Below, in pieces: positions 1 through 7,001 of a DNA stretch of 9,917 nucleotides (positions are counted from its first letter, which is position 1; each line of letters opens with the position of its first letter). The DNA lies in contig MGQS01000109.1 of NCBI GenBank assembly GCA_001797905.1, positions 41,888-51,804 of the forward strand. Direction: 5' to 3'. This DNA comes from Deltaproteobacteria bacterium RBG_16_54_11 (GTDB lineage Bacteria > Desulfobacterota > B13-G15 > RBG-16-54-18). A program made the position numbers and the translations under genes. Under the pieces are notes generated by a model. It did not search any database. It saw only the letters and a program-made list of their open reading frames with translations, and was not told the origin of the DNA.

Positions 1-346
1 TGAGATAAGCCAGGAGCCCCCTGTTTATGTATATGTAGCCCCCTGGCAGAGCAAAGGCGTTGAGGACAGCGGCATCCACCACCATATAGTGGTAAGGCAG
101 CTCTTTGCGATGGTTGACCCGCGCAATATTCTGTCCTGTCTGGTCTATATATCCCTGGAGAGGAGAATCGTCATAACGGCCAAATTGCATCAGAACGGCA
201 TCGTTCCCCTCTTTTCCCATCTTTATCTCATCTTGATCGCTGAAGAGCATGATTTCACGTTTTTGGGTGACCGGATTGGTTGCACAGCCGGCTGCTATAA
301 AGGAAAGGATGATCAGGAAAAGGCACAATCTTTTTATGATGGACAT
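1..346 (-). CDS. M48-family metalloprotease lipoprotein (N-terminal part, cut by window edge)
   Basis: This reading frame is open from an ATG at 346 to the left edge, giving about 115 residues with no stop, so the C-terminal part lies outside the window. The N-terminus is a signal peptide: K5 R6, a hydrophobic stretch at about 7-18, then A-A-G-C with Cys21 as the likely lipidated residue. The following C-A-T-N-P-V-T-x-K-R-E and the later N-A-F-A-L-P-G-G-Y-I-Y-I-N-R-G-L-L are signatures of the periplasmic M48 peptidases (BepA/YfgC and Oma1-like lipoproteins), which act in outer-membrane protein quality control. The zinc-binding HExxH motif should lie just beyond the edge and cannot be seen, so catalytic competence is unproven. 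The start is supported by GGGAA a few bases upstream (minus strand). The gene is divergent from the operon that starts at 562. Confidence 0.85.
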   Translation of the reverse strand, partial: MSIIKRLCLFLIILSFIAAGCATNPVTQKREIMLFSDQDEIKMGKEGNDAVLMQFGRYDDSPLQGYIDQTGQNIARVNHRKELPYHYMVVDAAVLNAFALPGGYIYINRGLLAYL

Positions 347-417
347 ACTCTGTTCCCGCCTTTCAATGTAGTTCAATCGATTAAAACCTTCTCCATGACA
401 TGTGTTCCATTTATTAT

Positions 418-447
418 TTTGTATCATACAGTATGCGATGCTGTCCA
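418..447 (-). promoter_or_regulatory. Candidate sigma70-type promoter for the M48 lipoprotein gene
   Basis: Read on the minus strand, TGGACA (447-442) and TACAAA (423-418) are separated by 18 bp, and a TG one base before the -10 makes it an extended -10 type. Initiation would leave a leader of roughly 65 nt before the ATG at 346. Both boxes deviate from consensus, so this is only a candidate. Confidence 0.3.
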
Positions 448-494
448 GTGCTACTTAAAGAGATCTTCAGTGCCTCGAACTCGCTAGAAATCGG

Positions 495-522
495 TTGACA
501 TATTCAGCAATTCTGTTATTTT
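495..522 (+). promoter_or_regulatory. Candidate sigma70-type promoter for the 562-8016 operon
   Basis: A perfect -35 box TTGACA (495-500) is followed after 16 bp by TATTTT (517-522), a 4 of 6 match to the -10 consensus. Initiation near 529 would give a leader of about 33 nt before the ATG at 562, with a GGGAG ribosome-binding site at 550-554. It is the best promoter-like pair upstream of the gene block. Confidence 0.5.
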
Positions 523-561
523 TTTACTTTCACCCCTCATGGCCCTTTTGGGAGAAATGGT

Positions 562-1329
562 ATGCGCATAAAGGTTTTAGGGTGTTATGGCACTGAATTT
601 CTTCGCTTTAAGAGCTGTGGCTTCATGATAAATGGTTCCGTGATGTTAGATGCTGGTTCTATCGTTTCTCCGTTAAACTTGGAAGAACAGAGAGGGGTTC
701 AAGACATATTCATCACCCATTCCCACCTCGATCATATAAAGGACATCTTTTTTCTGGCCAACAACCTCTTGGAGGAAAAAAGACGGACGATACGGATACA
801 CAGTGCGGCAGCAATCGTAAAATTGCTTAAACTGCACTTCATCAATGGCACTATATGTCCTGATTTCACCTCCATTCCCCCCGGGGCCGGCCATGTCCTC
901 GGGTTTAAGACTATAAAAGAGGGGGTATTCTATCCCTTGTCCCAGGGGATAAGCGTCCGGGCCGAGAAGGTTGACCATAACATAGCGGCGGTCGGTTATA
1001 TCATACGATGCGATCATGGCCATGTCGTCTATACCGGAGATACGGGACCTACAGAAGCTATATGGAAGGCCTGTAATGCATTGGGTGATCTGTTGGCTGT
1101 TTTTATAGAATGTTCCTTCTCCAATGAACAACAGGAGTTAGCGACCCTCTCCGGCCATCTCACCCCTCAGACAATGGCGCAAGAGCTGAAAAAGCTCAAG
1201 GATAAAGATTATCCCATCTTTATTTTCCATATGAAGCCCCAATACCTAAAGACCATCGAGGAAGAGATTCATGCCTTAGGTGATGAGAGGATCACCATCC
1301 TCGCCCAAGGTGAGGAACTTGACTTCTAA
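562..1329 (+). CDS. MBL-fold metallohydrolase, class II cyclic-nucleotide phosphodiesterase-like
   Basis: This 255-residue cytoplasmic protein (no signal peptide or membrane segment) has the metallo-beta-lactamase fold. The metal ligands are visible: H-S-H-L-D-H at 53-58, His139 in V-D-H-N, Asp160 in T-G-D-T-G, and a late His at 223 in F-H-M-K-P. The T-G-D-T-G-P-T segment, E-C-S-F at 183-186 and S-G-H-L-T-P at 197-202 resemble class II 3',5'-cyclic nucleotide phosphodiesterases (CpdP/PDE1 type), which hydrolyse cAMP or cGMP. RNase Z-like and other MBL hydrolases share the fold, so the substrate is uncertain. The start at 562 has GGGAG seven bases upstream; the ATG at 557 is out of frame. It is the first gene of the likely operon and ends 12 nt before accD. 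Confidence 0.8.
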   Translation: MRIKVLGCYGTEFLRFKSCGFMINGSVMLDAGSIVSPLNLEEQRGVQDIFITHSHLDHIKDIFFLANNLLEEKRRTIRIHSAAAIVKLLKLHFINGTICPDFTSIPPGAGHVLGFKTIKEGVFYPLSQGISVRAEKVDHNIAAVGYIIRCDHGHVVYTGDTGPTEAIWKACNALGDLLAVFIECSFSNEQQELATLSGHLTPQTMAQELKKLKDKDYPIFIFHMKPQYLKTIEEEIHALGDERITILAQGEELDF

Positions 1330-1341
1330 CAGGCGAAAGCG

Positions 1342-2172
1342 ATGACGTGGTTTAAGAAAAAGGAAACTCCTTCCCAGGAGGAGAAGGCAATCGATGCCCT
1401 CTGGTCAAAATGTAATGTCTGCCAGGAAATTATCTACAAAAAAGAGCTTGAGCGCAACCTCAATGTATGTCCCAAGTGCAGCTATCACTTCCCCATTCAA
1501 GCCCAAAAAAGACTCGCCATCGTCACGGACGAAGGTAGCTTCAAAGAATTGGACCGAGCATTAGTCCCGGTGGACCTTATTTCTTTCCGTGACCTGAAGA
1601 GGTATTCGGACAGGCTGCGTGAGGCCCAGCAAAAGACGGGCCTGAAGGATGCCTTCATCACCGGCAGGTGCGAGATCCATCAGTTGCCGGCGATGGTCGG
1701 AGTTTTTGAGTTCGACTTTTTAGGGGGAAGTCTGGGATCAGTGGTCGGTGAAAAGATAGCGCGAATGATTGAGAAGGCCATTGATGAAAAAATAGGGGCG
1801 ATCATTTTTACCTCCTCGGGGGGGGCCAGGATGCAGGAAGGGATCCTCTCTCTCATGCAGATGGCCAAGACCAGCGCTGCCTTATCCCGCCTGCGAAAGG
1901 AGCGCTTGCCGTATATCTCCGTACTGACAGATCCCACCACGGGCGGTGTCACTGCCAGCTTTGGAATGCTGGGAGACATTATTTTGGCCGAACCGGGGGC
2001 TTTGATAGGGTTCGCCGGCCCCCGCGTCATCAAGGAGACCATCAAGGCTGATCTTCCGCCCGGATTCCAGAGGGCGGAGTACCTCCTTACACATGGGATG
2101 ATAGATCTCATCGTGGAGAGGAGGCGGCTAAAAGAGACCTTGGGGAAGTTCTTGGATCTCCTGTATCACTGA
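1342..2172 (+). CDS. accD: Acetyl-CoA carboxylase carboxyltransferase subunit beta
   Basis: AccD is the zinc-bearing beta subunit of the carboxyltransferase half of acetyl-CoA carboxylase; with AccA it moves CO2 from carboxybiotin to acetyl-CoA to make malonyl-CoA, the first committed step of fatty-acid synthesis. The 276-residue protein starts with a C4 zinc ribbon (Cys24, Cys27, Cys43, Cys46; C-x2-C-x15-C-x2-C). The crotonase-like core follows, with S-S-G-G-A-R-M at 158-164 and T-T-G-G-V-T-A-S at 199-206, the conserved glycine-rich segments that form the oxyanion holes. Length is slightly below the usual 280-300. The ribosome-binding site is weak (AGGCGAA at 1331-1337). No accA, accB or accC is in the window. 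A run of eight G (1818-1825) falls in the first catalytic loop. Pairing with folC downstream is common in many bacteria. Confidence 0.96.
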   Translation: MTWFKKKETPSQEEKAIDALWSKCNVCQEIIYKKELERNLNVCPKCSYHFPIQAQKRLAIVTDEGSFKELDRALVPVDLISFRDLKRYSDRLREAQQKTGLKDAFITGRCEIHQLPAMVGVFEFDFLGGSLGSVVGEKIARMIEKAIDEKIGAIIFTSSGGARMQEGILSLMQMAKTSAALSRLRKERLPYISVLTDPTTGGVTASFGMLGDIILAEPGALIGFAGPRVIKETIKADLPPGFQRAEYLLTHGMIDLIVERRRLKETLGKFLDLLYH

Positions 2173-2200
2173 GGTCGCCCTTCTCTGTTTTCTCTCTCCT

Positions 2201-3484
2201 ATGAGTCATCACGAGACGGCAGCATACCTGTATGGCCTGGAGAGGTTCGGGATGGTCTTCGGCTTGGAGAACATCACGCTCCTCTTACGGGCCCTCGGTG
2301 ACCCCCATCGGGATTTGAAGGTGATCCATGTCGGTGGAACCAATGGCAAGGGATCGGTGAGTGCCATGATGGCCTCTATCTTACAGGAGGAGGGACACCG
2401 GGTAGGTCTCTATACATCTCCCCACCTGGTATCTTTCACCGAGAGGATCCAGATAAACGGCGCCGAGATACCCTGGGAAGAGGTAGTGAAACTGACAGAG
2501 CTGCTGCGCAAGAGGGTTGAAGAGGAGGATATCCCCCAACGGTTTACCTTTTTTGATTTCACTACCGCCCTAGCCCTGTACTATTTCTTTCTCCGCGAGG
2601 TGGAGGTCGCCATCTTAGAGGTAGGACTAGGAGGAAGATTGGACTCAACCAATGTCGTGCATCCCTTGATAACGGTGATCACCAATGTCAGCAGGGATCA
2701 TCTTCAAATTCTCGGTGAGGGGATTGAGGATATTGCCGGGGAAAAGGCAGGGATCGTGAAGCACGGGACCCCCTTGATCAGCGGTGCCGCCCAGCCCGAG
2801 GTTATACGGATCTTGGAGCAAGAGTGCGAGAAAAAAGAAGCCCCTCTGAGATTGTTGGGCAGGGATTTTTGGGGAGAGCGGATCGCCTCCGGCGCACTCA
2901 ACTTCCAGGGTAGCACATGGAGATTAGCGGATATTAGGCTGGGGCTTGCCGGCTCCTTTCAGATCGAAAATGCCACGGTGGCGCTGGGGGCCCTGGAGGC
3001 ACTGGAGGAGACAGGGTATCGGGTAGAGAAGGAGTCCATTTATCAAGGGCTGGCCAAGGTTTGCTGGCCCGGGAGATTGGAGCTCCTCCCAACGTCGCCT
3101 CAGATTCTCCTCGATGGGGCCCATAACCCTGCCGCAGCCAGGGTATTAAAAGCGTGCCTTGAGGAAGAATTTGACTATCGACGTCTTTATATGGTAATGG
3201 GGGTTATGGAAGACAAAGAGGTATCGGTTATCGTGTCGGAATTGGCCCCTTTAGCAGATATGCTGATCGCCTCGAGCCCTCATAATCCCCGTGCGCTATC
3301 CGCTTGGCGGATAGCTGAGATAGCCCAGAACTACTGCAAGGAGGTCACGGTAATCGAGGATGTCGGGCAGGGGGTGGCAAGTGCACGAGAAAAGGCCCAA
3401 GAGGATGATCTCATCGTGGTTACCGGCTCCTTATATACGGTGGGAGAGGCACGTGATTTTCTATTGAGCAAGGGGAAACTATGA
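2201..3484 (+). CDS. folC: Bifunctional folylpolyglutamate synthase / dihydrofolate synthase
   Basis: FolC is a cytoplasmic Mur-ligase-type enzyme that adds glutamate to dihydropteroate (making dihydrofolate) and extends polyglutamate tails on folates with ATP. The 427-residue protein is of normal length. The N-terminal Y-L-Y-x-L-E-R-F-G is family-typical. The ATP-binding P-loop is G-T-N-G-K-G-S at 46-52, followed by Y-T-S-P-H-L at 71-76, the E-V-G-L-G-G-R-L-D-S-T-N block from Glu140, S-R-D-H around His167, and the C-terminal domain motif D-G-A-H-N-P at 305-310. Whether both activities are present cannot be read from sequence alone. The ATG lies 28 nt after accD in a pyrimidine-rich leader with no Shine-Dalgarno; no in-frame ATG, GTG or TTG lies between the accD stop and this ATG. 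Its last bases overlap the lptD start (ATGA). Confidence 0.96.
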   Translation: MSHHETAAYLYGLERFGMVFGLENITLLLRALGDPHRDLKVIHVGGTNGKGSVSAMMASILQEEGHRVGLYTSPHLVSFTERIQINGAEIPWEEVVKLTELLRKRVEEEDIPQRFTFFDFTTALALYYFFLREVEVAILEVGLGGRLDSTNVVHPLITVITNVSRDHLQILGEGIEDIAGEKAGIVKHGTPLISGAAQPEVIRILEQECEKKEAPLRLLGRDFWGERIASGALNFQGSTWRLADIRLGLAGSFQIENATVALGALEALEETGYRVEKESIYQGLAKVCWPGRLELLPTSPQILLDGAHNPAAARVLKACLEEEFDYRRLYMVMGVMEDKEVSVIVSELAPLADMLIASSPHNPRALSAWRIAEIAQNYCKEVTVIEDVGQGVASAREKAQEDDLIVVTGSLYTVGEARDFLLSKGKL

Positions 3485-5793
3485 CAAGATGCCCCTTGCT
3501 GTCTTCTCTGGCCACAGCCATGCTCGCCGTCTTGCTCATCTTTGCCCTAGCCCCCCAGCAGACCTTTGCGGCTGAAATCAGCTACGAGGCTGAGGGCCCT
3601 ATCACCATGGAGGCGGATAAGCTCACGTACGACCAAAAGGGGGACTCTATCACCCTAGAGGGAGCGGTGAGGATTCTCTACAAGGGCACGACGGTACAGG
3701 CGGATAAAATGATTTTTTACGACAAGACCAAGGACGTGGCGGCAGAGGGAAGCGTGGTCTTGACCGAAGGGGAGGATATCCTGCGGTGTGATCGTTTGGA
3801 GCTTAATATCGAGACGAAGAAAGGGGTGGTATATCAAGGCAGGATCTTTCTCAAGAAAAAGAACTTTCACATCACCGGTAGCAAGGCGGAAAAATTGGGT
3901 GAGTCGGAGTACCGCGTCCATGACGCCACGCTGACCTCCTGCGATGCGAGGGTGCCTTCCTGGATGTTTACGGCAAAGCAATTGGATGTGGATATTGAAG
4001 GCTATGCCCAGGGGTGGTGGCCGGGTTTCCGCGTGCTGGATATCCCTATCCTCTATTTTCCCTGGGCCATCTTTCCGGTCAAGAGAGATAGACAGAGCGG
4101 GTTTCTCTTTCCCGATTTCGGCAGCTCGAGCAAATGGGGGCCTGAGATCACCATCCCCTTTTACTGGGCCATCGCCCCTAACCAGGATGCCACCTTTTAT
4201 GTCGAGCGCATCGGCGATAAAAGGGGCAGGGGGTTTAAGGAAGGCATTGAATACCGCTATGCCTGGAGCACGCAGGCTCAAGGTCAGATCAGGGGAAATT
4301 ACATCTGGGATGAGCGGGGCGATAGAAGCCTTTGGTGGGATGAACGCAAGGATAAAAGCCGCTGGTCTATCTTCGCCGAACATGACCAGCGCTTTCCCAA
4401 CGGATATTACTTTAAGACGAATGTCAATTGGGTGAGCGATAAGAACTATCCCGTTGATTTTTCTTCGGACGTCCCTAAGGAGACCAGGATTGATGCCAGC
4501 TCGCTGAACCAACTGGAATCGACCATCACCGTTGGCAAAAATTGGGAATGGGGGGCCTTGGAGACAGATGCCTATTATTTTCGCAGGCTCTACTTTCCCG
4601 ACGAATTTCCATCGCCGCCTTTCGACCCCAACCTCCTCCAGTCAGATAAAAACGGTGTCACCATGCAGATGCTCCCCCAGGTGAACTTTTCCCTGTATCA
4701 AGACCGCTTCCTGGAAACGCCCATCTTTTATGAGATGGAGGCCCAGGGCACCAACTTCTGGCGTGAAGAACTCCCCACCGATCCCGCTCTCATCAGTCCC
4801 GGAGAAACACTCAGGGGGGGAAGGATAGATCTTTATCCGCGGTTGTCGGTGCCTCTCAAGCCCCTTGATATCGTGCGCTTCGAGCCCTGGATAGGCTATC
4901 GAGAAACCATCTACTTTGATCCTACAGGGGCACATGATGACGTCACCAGCCGCGAGATATTCGATGTCGGTGCCTCCCTTGCTACCACCATCAGCAGGGT
5001 ATTTCTCTTGCAGGGGGGAAAGGTCCGGGGACTGAAACATATCATAGAACCTAAGGTGATCTATACCTATATCCCCGGCGTGAACCAGGCTGATAACCCA
5101 GATTTTACTCATGGAATAAACCATAACGTGATCCAGACGGATAACCCTAATTTCAATGACGGAAGAATAGACCGTATAACAAGGCAAAATACCGTCACGT
5201 GGCTGCTCACGAATTATCTGATCGGCAAGGAGGTGGGGGCAGATGGCGAGGTCACCTACCCTGAATACCTCTACCTAAAGGTGTACCAAGGCTACAATTT
5301 CTCCCCTGATCTCTCTTCGCTCTTCCCTGAGGAGCGACAGCATCTATCCAATCTTGCAGCAGAGGCGCGGGTAGCCCCCGTTACGTGGTTATCGGGAACG
5401 ATAAACCTCGAATATAATCCCCACCGCAATCGCCTTGACGTCTTAAATGGGGGGATCCAATTCGCCGATACCAGGGGAGACCATCTGGGTGTGCAGTACC
5501 GGTTCACCAAATCCCTGGACGTCCTTCCAGGTGTGGAAGAGCTCAATATGGATCTTGGGATTCGCATTATCGATCCCCTTGACTTCTATTTTGCCTATCG
5601 GCACAATCTCCGCGACAAGGTCAGGATAGAGACGGTCTACGGCCTTGACTACCGTCACCAGTGTTGGGAAATATCCCTGCGAGTGCACGATATAAACCGC
5701 CAACCTGAAACTGATCTGACGACGGGCGGCAAAGAGGTAAAGGTAATGGTCTATGTCACCCTGTCGGGCTTAGGGAAATTAGGGGCCAGGTGA
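3481..5793 (+). CDS. lptD: LPS-assembly protein LptD (outer-membrane LPS translocon)
   Basis: LptD is the outer-membrane barrel that, with the lipoprotein LptE, inserts lipopolysaccharide into the outer leaflet. The 770-residue protein begins with a signal peptide (hydrophobic 6-24, likely cleavage after Ala30 or Ala31). An OstA/LptA-like jelly-roll domain follows (about 35-160: M-E-A-D-K-L-T-Y-D, then repeated G-x-V beta turns). The strongly conserved barrel-entry segment R-x-S-G-F-L-F-P-D-F-G lies near 205-215, and a long aromatic-rich barrel runs to the C-terminus. The start overlaps folC by 4 nt and has AGGGGAAA inside the folC tail, implying translational coupling. Mature cysteines are only Cys103, Cys154 and Cys728, unlike the four of E. 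coli LptD. A short internal duplication lies at about 537-561. No lptE is visible nearby. Confidence 0.95.
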   Translation: MTRCPLLSSLATAMLAVLLIFALAPQQTFAAEISYEAEGPITMEADKLTYDQKGDSITLEGAVRILYKGTTVQADKMIFYDKTKDVAAEGSVVLTEGEDILRCDRLELNIETKKGVVYQGRIFLKKKNFHITGSKAEKLGESEYRVHDATLTSCDARVPSWMFTAKQLDVDIEGYAQGWWPGFRVLDIPILYFPWAIFPVKRDRQSGFLFPDFGSSSKWGPEITIPFYWAIAPNQDATFYVERIGDKRGRGFKEGIEYRYAWSTQAQGQIRGNYIWDERGDRSLWWDERKDKSRWSIFAEHDQRFPNGYYFKTNVNWVSDKNYPVDFSSDVPKETRIDASSLNQLESTITVGKNWEWGALETDAYYFRRLYFPDEFPSPPFDPNLLQSDKNGVTMQMLPQVNFSLYQDRFLETPIFYEMEAQGTNFWREELPTDPALISPGETLRGGRIDLYPRLSVPLKPLDIVRFEPWIGYRETIYFDPTGAHDDVTSREIFDVGASLATTISRVFLLQGGKVRGLKHIIEPKVIYTYIPGVNQADNPDFTHGINHNVIQTDNPNFNDGRIDRITRQNTVTWLLTNYLIGKEVGADGEVTYPEYLYLKVYQGYNFSPDLSSLFPEERQHLSNLAAEARVAPVTWLSGTINLEYNPHRNRLDVLNGGIQFADTRGDHLGVQYRFTKSLDVLPGVEELNMDLGIRIIDPLDFYFAYRHNLRDKVRIETVYGLDYRHQCWEISLRVHDINRQPETDLTTGGKEVKVMVYVTLSGLGKLGAR

Positions 5794-5805
5794 GGAACTG
5801 AGGGA

Positions 5806-6537
5806 ATGAAAGGGGTCATACTGGCCGGTGGTCTCGGGACGCGCATGTATCCCTTGACCAAGATCACCAACAAACACCTCTTGCCCGTCTACGACAAGCC
5901 GATGATATACTATCCCCTGCAGGCCCTCATCAACGCAGGGATACAGGATATCCTCATTGTCACCGGCGGAAACTATGCCGGGGATTTCCTGAGGCTTCTC
6001 GGCAACGGCCATGAATTTGGACTCAAACACATCAACTATACCTATCAAGAGGGGGAGGGGGGCATTGCAGCGGCCCTCAGCATGGCGGAATTCTTTGCCG
6101 ACAAGGACAAGATATGCGTCATGCTAGGAGACAACGTTATTGAAAAGGGTATCCGCGAGGCGGTAAAAAAGTTTGAAGGACAAAAGGCAGGGGCCAAGAT
6201 CATGATCAAGGAGGTCCCTGATCCCCAGCGTTTTGGCGTCCCGGTCTTAGAGGGGGATAAGATAGTCAAGATAGAGGAAAAGCCCAAGGCCCCCAAGTCA
6301 CCCTATGCGGTAACAGGGATCTACCTGTACGACAATAGGGTATTTGAGATCATCAAGGCCCTGAGACCGTCGGAGCGGGGGGAGCTGGAGATAACCGATG
6401 TGAATAACGTCTATATTGAGAAGGGCCAACTAACCTGGGAGGTTCTGGATGGGTGGTGGACGGATGCCGGAACCTTCGAATCCCTCTTGAGGGCCAGCCA
6501 GCTGGTGGCCGAGACGGGGGCCAACAAGGTGGATTGA
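5806..6537 (+). CDS. rmlA: Glucose-1-phosphate thymidylyltransferase-like sugar nucleotidyltransferase (short form)
   Basis: The likely reaction is glucose-1-phosphate plus dTTP to dTDP-glucose and pyrophosphate, the first step of dTDP-deoxysugar synthesis. The 243-residue protein has the nucleotide-binding signature G-G-L-G-T-R at 8-13 followed by P-L-T, the N-K-H-L-L-P-V-Y-D-K-P-M segment at 22-33, the metal-binding Asp109 in L-G-D-N, E-E-K-P at 157-160 and W-T-D-A-G-T at 218-223. It lacks the roughly 50 C-terminal residues of E. coli-type RmlA (about 290), matching the shorter nucleotidyltransferase class of many deltaproteobacteria and archaea. The sugar and nucleotide are inferred from the adjacent rmlC- and rmlB-type genes. 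It starts 12 nt after lptD; GAGG overlapping the lptD stop (5792-5795) may serve as ribosome-binding site. Confidence 0.88.
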   Translation: MKGVILAGGLGTRMYPLTKITNKHLLPVYDKPMIYYPLQALINAGIQDILIVTGGNYAGDFLRLLGNGHEFGLKHINYTYQEGEGGIAAALSMAEFFADKDKICVMLGDNVIEKGIREAVKKFEGQKAGAKIMIKEVPDPQRFGVPVLEGDKIVKIEEKPKAPKSPYAVTGIYLYDNRVFEIIKALRPSERGELEITDVNNVYIEKGQLTWEVLDGWWTDAGTFESLLRASQLVAETGANKVD

Positions 6538-6541
6538 GGGG
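6536..6541 (+). promoter_or_regulatory. Ribosome-binding site that sets the rmlC start
   Basis: GAGGGG overlaps the stop codon of the preceding nucleotidyltransferase gene and lies about four bases before the ATG at 6546. It supports that ATG over an in-frame start near 6453 that would overlap the upstream gene by about 85 nt and add 31 residues with no family similarity. A GTG at 6543 is in frame but too close to this site. Confidence 0.7.
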
Positions 6542-6545
6542 AGTG

Positions 6546-7001
6546 ATGATAGATAGGGTGAAGGTTAAAAAACTGCGGGTCGTCCCCGACGAGAGGGGAA
6601 GGCTTATGGAGATCTTACGCAATGACGATGAGATCTTTCAGCAGTTCGGCCAGGTCTACATGACTACTACGTACCCCGATGTGGTCAAGGCATGGCACTT
6701 TCACAGGATCCAGACCGATAATGTGGCAGTGGTAAAGGGGATGATCAAACTGGTCCTCTATGATCCGCGGGAAGGTTCACCTACCAAGGGTGAGGTCAAC
6801 GAGTTTTTTATCGGGGAACACAACCCGGTCTTGGTGCAGATTCCTCCAGAGGTCTATCATGGTTGGATGTGCATTAGTGAGCAGGAGGCGATAGCTGTCA
6901 ATTGCCCCACCGAGGTATACAACCGTGAAGACCCGGATGAATATCGCGTCGATCCCCATGAAAACGCGATACCATACAAGTGGGCGAGAAAAGATGGCTA
7001 A
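6546..7001 (+). CDS. rmlC: dTDP-4-dehydrorhamnose 3,5-epimerase family protein
   Basis: RmlC-family cupins epimerise dTDP-4-keto-6-deoxyglucose at C3 and C5 on the way to dTDP-L-rhamnose. From the ATG at 6546 the protein has 151 residues, shorter than the ~180 of E. coli RmlC but common for the compact family branch. The H-F-H of K-A-W-H-F-H (48-53) places His51 at the position of the catalytic histidine in the usual L-H-F-Q motif. G-x-I-K-L-V-L-Y-D at 65-73 is a core cupin strand, P-P-E-V-Y-H-G-W at 100-107 the second conserved block, and Tyr125 in E-V-Y-N aligns with the family's catalytic tyrosine. Compact members can be single (C3 or C5) epimerases, so the exact product is open. It starts 8 nt after rmlA and overlaps rmlB by 8 nt. 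Confidence 0.88.
   Translation: MIDRVKVKKLRVVPDERGRLMEILRNDDEIFQQFGQVYMTTTYPDVVKAWHFHRIQTDNVAVVKGMIKLVLYDPREGSPTKGEVNEFFIGEHNPVLVQIPPEVYHGWMCISEQEAIAVNCPTEVYNREDPDEYRVDPHENAIPYKWARKDG

Larger units (their letters stand above)
347..561. other. Divergent intergenic region
   Basis: This 215-bp AT-rich gap separates the 5' ends of two divergent genes, the M48 lipoprotein to the left and the MBL-fold hydrolase to the right. It holds no convincing ORF. Promoter-like elements are visible in both directions and are listed separately. I saw no strong hairpin or operator palindrome in it. Confidence 0.6.

Noticed and set aside
89..487. Plus-strand ORF of 132 codons over the left edge
   Set aside because: It is antisense to the M48 lipoprotein gene, whose frame has a lipobox and family motifs. 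The plus-strand translation shows no recognisable family.
3655..4512. Long minus-strand ORF of 285 codons inside lptD
   Set aside because: It is a shadow of lptD codon bias; the plus-strand frame carries the conserved LptD motifs and the minus-strand translation has no recognisable domain.
6453..6545. Longer start for the rmlC-family gene
   Set aside because: The extra 31 residues lie inside rmlA and are Gly/Gln/Arg-rich with no cupin similarity; the ATG at 6546 has a good GAGGGG site.
6925..6993. Longer start for rmlB
   Set aside because: The extra 23 residues precede the Rossmann strand and are encoded within rmlC; the ATG at 6994 gives the normal RmlB N-terminus.
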